Shown piece by piece: positions 6,421-12,492 of a DNA stretch of 13,523 nt. How positions within the stretch are numbered: the stretch's first letter is position 1; each line of letters starts with the position of its first letter. Position numbers and translations under genes: made by a program. This DNA is from Proteobacteria bacterium HN_bin10 (GTDB lineage: Bacteria > Pseudomonadota > Alphaproteobacteria > Caulobacterales > Aquidulcibacteraceae): the NCBI GenBank assembly GCA_002083515.1, contig LWDN01000085.1, positions 1 through 13,523 on the forward strand. The letters run 5' to 3'. The notes under the pieces are model-generated. The model saw only the letters and a list, made by a program, of their open reading frames with translations. It made no database searches and was not told where the DNA came from.

Positions 6421-7439
6421 GTGACGACGATGCGAGTGTTGGCGACGCCGCGGCCGTTGTCGTGGATCCGGCGCGTCACCCAATCGAGGAATTCGAAGCG
6501 CGCGTTGAACGTGCCTGCCTGGTTGGCGTCGATCAGCAGATCGTAACGCTGCGCCGATGTGAGTTCGAACGCCTCGTTGGCGGGAATGACGAACGGGCGC
6601 GACCATGGCGCATCGGGGCGGCCGAGCGCGCGTCCGTCGACACTCACCACAGTTGCGTTCACGCCGAGGCGGGTGCGCAGGATGCTGTAGCTGGCGTTGA
6701 GCAGGCGGATCAGGATGCGATCGCCGACGCGGGCGCGCACCACCGCGCGCGGATCGGACATGGTGTTCGGCGCGAACACGCCGGAGACGACAAAGTATTT
6801 CGGATTGAAGCGATCGAGGCCGGCGTCTTCGCCGCACAATCCGGCCTGGTGATCGAGGTCACGCCAGCGCGGATCGAGATCGTCGAGCACCCAGGCTTTC
6901 TCGACCGTGTAGGTCGGGCCGCCCTGATAGATGCGGCCGGGGCCCTCGGGCGGATCGACGATCAGCAGGCCGTACATGCCCATCTCGAAATGCAGCACCG
7001 TGTTCTTGTGGCAGTGATAGAAATAGGTGCCGGGCTCATTGGGCTGAAACTGGTAGGTGTACTGCCCTGAGACTTCGAACGAGGTGTGTCCGACGCCGTC
7101 GTTGAATGGCGTTACGTTCAGGCCGTGGTGATGAATGGTGTGGGTGTTGGAGCGCGAGTGGATGGTCGAGTGCACGACCTGGCCTTGGCGCACGCGCAAG
7201 GTCGGCGATGGCCAGGCGTTGGTTTGCGGCCGGTCTTCCCAATCGAAACGCCAGACTTCGATCTCGCGCCTGTCGGGCGTCGGCAGGTCGAGGCCGAAGC
7301 GCACGCCGAGGTCGAAGCGCACATCGGGCGTGAGCCGATCCGGCGTCGGCGGGTTGGCTTGAAAGACATCGCAGCCGAAAGTGTCGAAGGTCACCTCTTC
7401 GGCCGCGGCGGTGCCTTCGAAAATCTCATCGTCGGCCAT
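6417..7439 (-). CDS. Multicopper oxidase, two-cupredoxin type, with complete type 1 site and no signal peptide
   Basis: A 340-residue protein of two cupredoxin domains. Domain 1 (about 75-165) has NTHTIHHHGLN (H100, H103, H104, H105) and TYFYHCHKNTVLHFEMGMYG (H142, C143, H144, H150, M155). H100, C143, H150 and M155 fit a full type 1 copper site in the spacing used by nitrite-reductase-like and type C two-domain oxidases. The remaining His pairs (from 103-105, and 142/144) fit one half of a trinuclear site. Domain 2 (about 215-340) has no His-x-His motif, so the other half must come from another chain. The N-terminus (MADDEIFEGTAAAEE) has no signal peptide, which is unusual for this family. 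It starts 3 nt after the stop of the Tat-exported oxidase-like gene and overlaps the SCO gene. Substrate unknown. Confidence 0.9.
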   Translation of the reverse strand: MADDEIFEGTAAAEEVTFDTFGCDVFQANPPTPDRLTPDVRFDLGVRFGLDLPTPDRREIEVWRFDWEDRPQTNAWPSPTLRVRQGQVVHSTIHSRSNTHTIHHHGLNVTPFNDGVGHTSFEVSGQYTYQFQPNEPGTYFYHCHKNTVLHFEMGMYGLLIVDPPEGPGRIYQGGPTYTVEKAWVLDDLDPRWRDLDHQAGLCGEDAGLDRFNPKYFVVSGVFAPNTMSDPRAVVRARVGDRILIRLLNASYSILRTRLGVNATVVSVDGRALGRPDAPWSRPFVIPANEAFELTSAQRYDLLIDANQAGTFNARFEFLDWVTRRIHDNGRGVANTRIVVT

Positions 7440-7442
7440 GCG

Positions 7443-8534
7443 CTAGCTTTCCGCTGGAAGAGAGGGGCCGAGGAGCTCCCAATCGGTGATCAGGCCCTGA
7501 GGGTAGTTGCCGCCGCCCGCGGTCTGGGACATCTCGATGTGGCAGTGCATTGGATATTTGAACGGGAACTTCTCCTGCACTGGCGGGTAAGCAGCGGCCG
7601 GAATGTCGTTCGGCCGCACGAACGGCAACAGCACATCCTTGCGGTCGAGCGGCGCCATGATCCAGGTATCGCGCTCGATGATGTTGCTGCGCACGATCTG
7701 CGCGCCTTGTGCGTTCACGCCGGAGAGTTCGAACACATGGTTGCCGTGAATGTGCGGCGAGTTTGTCGACAGTCCGGCGTTCAAGACGCGGAAAATCAGC
7801 GGTTCGCCGACATATCCTTTCGCGACGGAGGCCGGGTCATGTGCGGCGTCGAAACCGCTCTTGCCGTTCAAGGTGAAATAGCGCGGCGCAAACGCCGCGG
7901 CGGCGGCGCGCGGATCGATCGTTTGGCCCGCATCGACGCGGGCGTTGAGAACCGGATCGATCTGCGAGAACAGCCAGATGCGTTCGCGATCGGGCGTCCA
8001 TGGCCGGCCGGGAAAGCGCTCGGATGTTCCCAGCGCGTCGAACAGCGCTGCGATGGCCGGCGTTTGCGCGGCGCGTGCGAACGGCGTCACCGTTCCGGCG
8101 GCGGTGCGTGGGTCGCGCGGCGCCACGACGAACGCGCCGTGCAGGCCGAGTAAACGATTCACCGGCGCCAGCGTGTGATCGATGTAGAGATAGGAACCCC
8201 CGCGCGGCGCCGTGAACGTCACACTCCGCGTGGCGCCAGGCGCGATCGAAGCGATCGTCGCCGCCGGGACGCCCGGAATGGCGAAGCCATGCGCGCGCGT
8301 ATCATTGTTGCGCACCGAGATCGTGACCTGATCGCCTTGGGTGGCGCGCAGCACCGGGCGAGGACCTTCAGGGCCGAAGAACAGCACCTGAAACACGACC
8401 ACGCCGTCGATCATCTCGACGTCGGCGGGCTCGATGGAAAGCGACGCTTGCACGGTCGCTGCGTGCGCGTCAGGCGCCAACGCCAGCGCGGCGCCGGCGG
8501 CGAATCCATAGGTCAGAAATTTTCGACGGTTCAT
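7443..8534 (-). CDS. Tat-exported multicopper-oxidase-like protein lacking type 1 copper ligands
   Basis: A 363-residue protein, first gene of the copper cassette. It has a Tat signal (MNRRKFLTYGFAAGAALALA, processed near DAHA/A) and two cupredoxin domains. Domain 1 (about 30-138) keeps the fold pattern (RNNDTRAHGF, GSYLYIDH, LLGLHGAFVV) but no His-x-His pairs. Domain 2 (about 215-355) resembles the C-terminal domain of laccases: NSPHIHGNHVFEL gives H261 and H263, and MHCHIEMSQ gives H330 and H332, together half of a trinuclear site. The laccase positions for the type 1 His ligands are N258 and S336, so the type 1 copper is probably absent although C331 remains. The Shine-Dalgarno before ATG 8532-8534 is weak. 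The gene lies 73 bp downstream of trxB on the same strand. It complements the ligand set of the next gene. Confidence 0.9.
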   Translation of the reverse strand: MNRRKFLTYGFAAGAALALAPDAHAATVQASLSIEPADVEMIDGVVVFQVLFFGPEGPRPVLRATQGDQVTISVRNNDTRAHGFAIPGVPAATIASIAPGATRSVTFTAPRGGSYLYIDHTLAPVNRLLGLHGAFVVAPRDPRTAAGTVTPFARAAQTPAIAALFDALGTSERFPGRPWTPDRERIWLFSQIDPVLNARVDAGQTIDPRAAAAAFAPRYFTLNGKSGFDAAHDPASVAKGYVGEPLIFRVLNAGLSTNSPHIHGNHVFELSGVNAQGAQIVRSNIIERDTWIMAPLDRKDVLLPFVRPNDIPAAAYPPVQEKFPFKYPMHCHIEMSQTAGGGNYPQGLITDWELLGPSLPAES

Positions 8535-8607
8535 GCCAAGCCCCGCGGGAATAGAGAGGGACCGCGGCAGCCGGAGACGAGAAGATTCGCCTGACGGGAG
8601 AGTGACG

Positions 8608-9573
8608 CTACGCCACCGCCGCGCGCGCGCCGGCGTGCTCCAGATGCGCCAGATATTTCTCCGCTTCGAGCGCGGCCATGCAGCCCATGCCGGCGGCGGT
8701 CACGGCTTGGCGATAGGTGTCGTCGGCGACGTCGCCGGCGGCGTAGACGCCGGCAATGTTGGTTTCGGTCGTGCCGGGTTTCACCACGATGTAGCCGTTG
8801 TCCTTCATCGCCACCTGGCCCTTGAACAACTCGGTCGCCGGCGCGTGACCGATGGCGACGAAGACGCCGTCGAGCTTGCGCTCCTGGGCGGCGCCGGTCT
8901 TGGTGTTCTTAATCCGTAGGCCGGTGACGCCGCGTTCGTCGCCGAGGATTTCATCGACGGCGTGGTCCCACACCACTTCGATCTTGGGATTATGGAACAC
9001 CCGCTCCTGCAACACCTTTTCGGCGCGGAACGAGTCGCGGCGATGCACCAGCGTCACCTTGCTGGCGATATTGGCGAGATAGAGCGCTTCTTCGACGGCG
9101 CTGTTGCCGCCGCCGATCACCGCGACCTCCTTGTTGCGGAAGAAGAAGCCGTCGCACGTGGCGCAGGCCGAGACGCCTTGGCCCGAGAATTTCTTCTCGC
9201 TCGGGATGCCCAGCCACTTGGCTTGCGCGCCGGTGGCGATGATGACGGCGTCGGCGAGATAGATCTGGCCGCTGTCGCCGGTGAGCTTGAACGGCCGCTG
9301 ATCGAGTTCGGCTTTGACGATGATGTCCTCGACGATTTCGGCGCCGACATGGGTGGCTTGGGCGCGCATCTGCTCCATCAGCCACGGCCCCTGGATGGTG
9401 TCGGCGTAGCCGGGATAATTCTCCACATCGGTGGTGATGGTGAGCTGGCCGCCCGGTTGCAGACCCGCAATGAGCAAAGGCTTCCGCAGCGCCCGCGCCG
9501 CATAGATCGCCGCCGTGTAGCCGGCCGGGCCGGATCCGATAATGGCGATAGGGGCGCGGCGGGGTTCGGTCAT
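8608..9573 (-). CDS. trxB: Thioredoxin reductase
   Basis: A 321-residue cytosolic flavoenzyme that reduces thioredoxin with NADPH. Motifs in order: FAD-binding IIGSGPAGYTAA (11-22), GGQLTITTDVENYPG (41-55), the redox pair C137-A-T-C140 in SACATCDGFFF, NADPH-binding IGGGNSAVEEA (153-163) with HRRD (177-180), and the second FAD motif GVYAAGDVAD near the C-terminus. The length is normal. ATG 9571-9573 was chosen because MTEPRRAPIAIIGSGPAG is the usual short lead-in; the open frame upstream to 9723 would place 50 foreign residues in front and run into arsR. It is divergent from arsR across 113 bp, and thioredoxin-coupled ArsC in that operon would draw on this enzyme. Confidence 0.96.
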   Translation of the reverse strand: MTEPRRAPIAIIGSGPAGYTAAIYAARALRKPLLIAGLQPGGQLTITTDVENYPGYADTIQGPWLMEQMRAQATHVGAEIVEDIIVKAELDQRPFKLTGDSGQIYLADAVIIATGAQAKWLGIPSEKKFSGQGVSACATCDGFFFRNKEVAVIGGGNSAVEEALYLANIASKVTLVHRRDSFRAEKVLQERVFHNPKIEVVWDHAVDEILGDERGVTGLRIKNTKTGAAQERKLDGVFVAIGHAPATELFKGQVAMKDNGYIVVKPGTTETNIAGVYAAGDVADDTYRQAVTAAGMGCMAALEAEKYLAHLEHAGARAAVA

Positions 9574-9621
9574 GCGGGGCTCATGCAGGGATTCGGACGC
9601 CGCCAATATGGCGTTACAGAC

Positions 9622-9639
9622 CCCGGTTCGGAAGCCGGG
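9622..9639. repeat. Small hairpin in the trxB-arsR intergenic region
   Basis: A 7-bp stem (CCCGGTT with AAGCCGG G-side, including one G-T pair, 9622-9628 with 9633-9639) and a 4-nt loop, about 50 bp before the trxB start on the minus strand. It has no T-tract. It could be a leader structure of trxB or simply GC-rich sequence. Confidence 0.3.
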
Positions 9640-9660
9640 TCGGGGCCTTGTCACAGCCAT

Positions 9661-9688
9661 ATTTCGATGATACTGGAATAATCGAAAT
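9661..9688. promoter_or_regulatory. Candidate ArsR operator
   Basis: A perfect 8-bp inverted repeat, ATTTCGAT (9661-9668) and ATCGAAAT (9681-9688), with a 12-bp spacer, overlaps the arsR start codon. TTCGA/TCGAA-type inverted repeats are common ArsR-family sites. A -35-like TTGTCA at 9648-9653 lies just upstream, with GATACT (9669-9674, 15-bp spacing) as a poor -10 candidate, so a bound repressor would block the ars promoter. The same region is the divergent leader of trxB. Confidence 0.65.
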
Positions 9689-10019
9689 GAAGAAAGGACC
9701 CGCCCTTGAAGCCCTTGGCGCACTCGCTCATGAGCATCGGCTGGCCGTGTTTCGCCTGCTCGTGCAGGCGGGACCGGAAGGACGGGCCGCCGGAGACATC
9801 GCTGAAGCGCTAGCGATGCCGGCGTCGTCGCTCTCCTTTCATCTCGCGCACTTGGCGCGCGCCGGCCTGATCGCGCCGCGCCGCGCCGGTCGTTCGCTCA
9901 TCTATTCCGCCGATTTCGACGCCATGAACGGCCTCGTTGGCTTTCTCACCGAGAATTGTTGCGGCGGCGCCTCGTGCGCGCCCGAGGCGCGACGGGCCGC
10001 CAAGCGGAAGGCAGGCTGA
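9687..10019 (+). CDS. arsR: ArsR-family arsenite-responsive repressor
   Basis: A 110-residue dimeric winged-helix repressor, first gene of the arsenic operon. The helix-turn-helix is GDIAEALAMPASSLSFHLAH (36-55), followed by the wing RRAGRSLIYS. The classic CxCxxC-type metal motif in the DNA-recognition helix is absent; instead three Cys are at the C-terminus, C91-C92-GGAS-C97 in ENCCGGASCAP. This resembles the CC-x5-C arsenite site known from the Acidithiobacillus ferrooxidans type of ArsR, so arsenite sensing by this triad is inferred. ATG 9687 is preferred over TTG 9648, because the latter lies inside the promoter region and adds 13 atypical residues. The stop TGA (10017-10019) overlaps the next ATG in TGATG. 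The neighbours arsC and aqpS support the role. Confidence 0.92.
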   Translation: MKKGPALEALGALAHEHRLAVFRLLVQAGPEGRAAGDIAEALAMPASSLSFHLAHLARAGLIAPRRAGRSLIYSADFDAMNGLVGFLTENCCGGASCAPEARRAAKRKAG

Positions 10020-11263
10020 TGCGCACACTCTCGAACCGGCTCAATCGCGATTGCCATTGTGTGACGATCGATCGCCCGCTCCTCGCCGCAACGCTCGAGC
10101 GCGGCATGGGCGAGGGCGACATCGTCGGGGCATTGGAAACGACCCACCCGCATCTTTTCGCCGCTGCGCCGGTGTTTGCGTCGCGCGGCGACGCGGATGC
10201 GATGTTGGAGGTTGTCGGCGCCATTGAGGACGCGGTGCGGTACGCGCCGGTCCGCGACGCTATCTTGGCGCATGCACCCGCAATCGCTCAGCGTGACCAT
10301 GGCCCCGCCGGGGCGTTTATGGGCTACGATTTTCACCTCTCCGCAGACGGTCCGAAGCTTATCGAGGTCAACACCAATGCGGGTGGCGCCTTTCTCAACG
10401 CGCATCTGGCGAACGCGCAGCGTGCTTGCTGCGGATTCGCCGGCGCCTTGGCGTTATCCCCGAGGATGTTCGATGCGTCGGTCGCGGCGATGTTCGCGAA
10501 CGAGTGGAAGCGACAGCGGAGCTCGGGTCGTCCGGCGCTGATCGCCATCGCCGACGATGCGCCGGAGCGCCAGTTTCTCTACCCCGAATTTCTCGTCGCC
10601 CAGCGTGTGCTGAGAGACGAGGGCTTCGACACGATCATTGCCGATGCCGCTGCGTTCAGTTTCGAGCACGATGCGCTTCACTATGAGGGGCGGGCCGTCG
10701 ATCTGGTGTACAATCGTCTGGTCGATTTCGCGCTCGAGGAGGGCGCCCATCGACCGCTGCGCGACGCTTATGAGGCCGGTGCGGTTGTGCTCACGCCCAA
10801 TCCTCACAACCACGCGCTCTTCGCCGATAAGCGCAATCTGGCGCTGCTTTCCGACAGCGAACGTTTGGCGCAGTTAGGATTGCCCAGCCGCACCATCAGA
10901 GCACTTCGACGTCTGCCGCAAACGCGGGTCGTCGCCGCCGGCGCCGATGCATTGTGGGCCGAGCGCAAGCGCTACTTCTTCAAGCCCTTCGCCGGCTATG
11001 GCGGCAAGGCGGTCTATCGCGGCGACAAACTCACCTTAAGCGCATGGGCGCGCATTCGCGAGGGTGGGTATGTTGCGCAAGAGATCGTGCCCCCGAGCGG
11101 GAGAAACGTTCGCGTTGGCGAGGAAGACCGCGTCTGCAAGGTCGACGTGCGGGTCTATACCTACGAAGGGCGACCGTTGCTGATGGCTGCGCGTCTCTAC
11201 CAAGGCCAAACCACCAATTTCCGCACCGAGGGCGGCGGCTTTGCGCCCGTGTTGATCGCGTAG
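10019..11263 (+). CDS. ATP-grasp ligase-like protein in the arsenic operon (function unknown)
   Basis: A 414-residue soluble protein. The C-terminal third has ATP-grasp features: YFFKPFAGYGGKAVYRG (319-335, phosphate-binding Lys and Gly-rich loop), GGYVAQEIVPP (349-359, adenine hinge) and KVDVRVYTYEGRPLLMAARL with a later TTNFRTEGGG (374-407, probable metal and phosphate region). The middle, VDLVYNRLVDFALE and LTPNPHNHALFADKRNLALL (228-277), and the early GPKLIEVNTNAGGAF (111-125) recall glutathione-synthetase-like or circularly permuted ATP-grasp ligases. Such enzymes join a carboxylate to an amine or thiol using ATP; no substrate is assigned. The ATG overlaps the arsR stop (TGATG), with Shine-Dalgarno GGAAGG (10006-10011). 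It sits between arsR and arsC, so a role in the arsenic response is inferred. This gene is not part of the standard ars set. Confidence 0.8.
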   Translation: MRTLSNRLNRDCHCVTIDRPLLAATLERGMGEGDIVGALETTHPHLFAAAPVFASRGDADAMLEVVGAIEDAVRYAPVRDAILAHAPAIAQRDHGPAGAFMGYDFHLSADGPKLIEVNTNAGGAFLNAHLANAQRACCGFAGALALSPRMFDASVAAMFANEWKRQRSSGRPALIAIADDAPERQFLYPEFLVAQRVLRDEGFDTIIADAAAFSFEHDALHYEGRAVDLVYNRLVDFALEEGAHRPLRDAYEAGAVVLTPNPHNHALFADKRNLALLSDSERLAQLGLPSRTIRALRRLPQTRVVAAGADALWAERKRYFFKPFAGYGGKAVYRGDKLTLSAWARIREGGYVAQEIVPPSGRNVRVGEEDRVCKVDVRVYTYEGRPLLMAARLYQGQTTNFRTEGGGFAPVLIA

Positions 11264-11281
11264 GCGGCAAGCGCCGATCAT

Positions 11282-11287
11282 GAGGAG
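11282..11287 (+). promoter_or_regulatory. Shine-Dalgarno that decides the arsC start
   Basis: GAGGAG is 6 nt before ATG 11294. The in-frame ATG at 11288 directly touches it and is too close to be used, so the protein most likely starts at 11294. Confidence 0.75.
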
Positions 11288-11293
11288 ATGAAC

Positions 11294-11815
11294 ATGAGCC
11301 CGGGACATCGCCCCTACAACGTACTGTTCCTGTGCACGGGAAATTCCGCCCGCTCGATTATGGCGGAGGCGATCTTGTCGCGTGCGGGCGCGGGAAAATT
11401 CAATGCGTTCTCCGCCGGCTCGCAGCCGAAAGGCGAGGTGCATCCGGAGGCGTTGCGATTGCTGCAGCGTTTGAATTTCAAGACCGATGGGTTGCGATCC
11501 AAGAGTTGGGATGAGTTTGCGCAGCCTGGGGCCCCGCAGCTCGATTTCGTCTTCACAGTTTGCGACAACGCCGCCGGTGAAGTCTGCCCGATCTGGCCGG
11601 GCCAACCGATGACCGCGCATTGGGGCGTTCCCGATCCCGTCGCGGTTGAGGGCTCGGCGATAGATGTGGCGCGCGCGTTCGCCGTTGGCTTCGGCAGGCT
11701 CAGCAATCGCATCGAGATCTTTGTCAATTTGCCGTTCAAAAGCCTCGATCGCCTTGCTTTGCAGAAGCGGCTGTCTGAGATCGGCGCGACGCCAGATACG
11801 GCGCGCGAGACGTGA
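11294..11815 (+). CDS. arsC: Arsenate reductase, low-molecular-weight phosphatase type, thioredoxin-coupled
   Basis: A 173-residue cytosolic enzyme that reduces arsenate to arsenite. The nucleophile loop is C14-TGNSA-R20 (the CX5R motif) in LFLCTGNSARSIMAEA. Two further Cys, C90 and C98 in TVCDNAAGEVCPIWPG, match the shuttle pair of the three-Cys thioredoxin-coupled ArsC family (spacing 8 here, 7 in the Bacillus enzyme). GVPDP (D114) is the acid loop of the phosphatase fold. The length is slightly above the 130-145 residues of the shortest members but usual for alphaproteobacterial ones. It starts 30 bp after the ATP-grasp gene and its stop overlaps the aqpS GTG start as GTGA (11812-11815), so the two are translationally coupled. 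Identification is firm. Confidence 0.94.
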   Translation: MSPGHRPYNVLFLCTGNSARSIMAEAILSRAGAGKFNAFSAGSQPKGEVHPEALRLLQRLNFKTDGLRSKSWDEFAQPGAPQLDFVFTVCDNAAGEVCPIWPGQPMTAHWGVPDPVAVEGSAIDVARAFAVGFGRLSNRIEIFVNLPFKSLDRLALQKRLSEIGATPDTARET

Positions 11816-12492
11816 GCTACGACTTGAGCCGCCGCGCCGCGGCGGAATGCGCGGGCGCGCTGCTGCTGAGCGCGGTCGTCATCGGTTCGGGCGTGATGGG
11901 CGCGAACCTCGCCGACGGCAACGGGGCGCTCGCGCTGCTCGGCAACACGCTCGCGACCGCCGCGATCCTCTACGTGCTGATCACCGCGCTTGCGCCGATT
12001 TCCGGCGCTCATTTCAATCCGGCGGTGACGGCGGCGTTGCTCGTCCGCGGAGAGATCGCGGCGCCGGCTGCTGCGCTCTACATGGCGGTCCAGATCGTTG
12101 GCTGCGTCGCAGGCGCGCTGCTGGCGCATGCGCTGTTCGAGCTGCCGCTGTTGCAGATCGCGACAACGCCGCGCTCCGGAGCGGCGCAGATGATGGCCGA
12201 AGGCGCCGCCACCTTCGCTTTGGTTGCGTGCATCGTGCTGGTGTCGCGGTTCAAGCCCGAAGCGGGTGCGGCCGCTGTGGCGCTCACCATCGCCGCCGGA
12301 TATTGGTGGACGTCGTCGACATCCTTCGCCAATCCCGCCATCACCATTGCGCGCAGTCTGAGCGACACGTTCGCGGGCGTGCGGCCGCAGGATGTTCCGG
12401 GTTTCATCGTAGCGCAGTTCGCCGGCGCGCTGCTCGCCGCCTTTGCGTGTGGCTGGCTTATCGAGCGCGCGCGCGCTCGGCCCAAGCCGTGA
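11812..12492 (+). CDS. aqpS: Aquaglyceroporin-type arsenite channel
   Basis: A 226-residue inner-membrane protein of the MIP family with about six hydrophobic helices and two NPA half-helices: N69-P-A71 in SGAHFNPAVT and N174-P-A176 in SFANPAITIARSLSDTFAGV. The second motif is followed by Ile rather than the Arg of ordinary aquaporins, with Arg at 181, as in the AqpS branch of ars operons. In Sinorhizobium meliloti AqpS is known to let arsenite flow out down its gradient after ArsC reduces arsenate. No ArsB or Acr3 pump gene is in this operon, so the channel is probably the exit route. It starts with GTG overlapping the arsC stop. Its 3' end overlaps the convergent ELM1-family gene by 35 bp, and no terminator is visible. 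Confidence 0.93.
   Translation: MSYDLSRRAAAECAGALLLSAVVIGSGVMGANLADGNGALALLGNTLATAAILYVLITALAPISGAHFNPAVTAALLVRGEIAAPAAALYMAVQIVGCVAGALLAHALFELPLLQIATTPRSGAAQMMAEGAATFALVACIVLVSRFKPEAGAAAVALTIAAGYWWTSSTSFANPAITIARSLSDTFAGVRPQDVPGFIVAQFAGALLAAFACGWLIERARARPKP

Noticed and set aside
6421..6837. Upstream extension of the SCO reading frame
   Set aside because: Only an out-of-frame shadow of the oxidase gene (Arg-rich). The true start is ATG 6418-6420, followed directly by a signal peptide.
7086..8153. 355-codon open frame on the plus strand across both oxidase genes
   Set aside because: It spans two real genes in antisense, and its translation has no family resemblance.
8535..8607. Possible terminator or promoter between trxB and the copper cassette
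   Set aside because: No stem with a T-tract and no convincing -35/-10 pair. Only a CCCGCGGG palindrome at 8542-8549, too short to interpret, so cotranscription with trxB cannot be excluded.
9648..9686. TTG start extending ArsR by 13 residues
   Set aside because: The TTG is part of the -35-like TTGTCA, the extension is not family-like, and the inverted repeat lies inside it.
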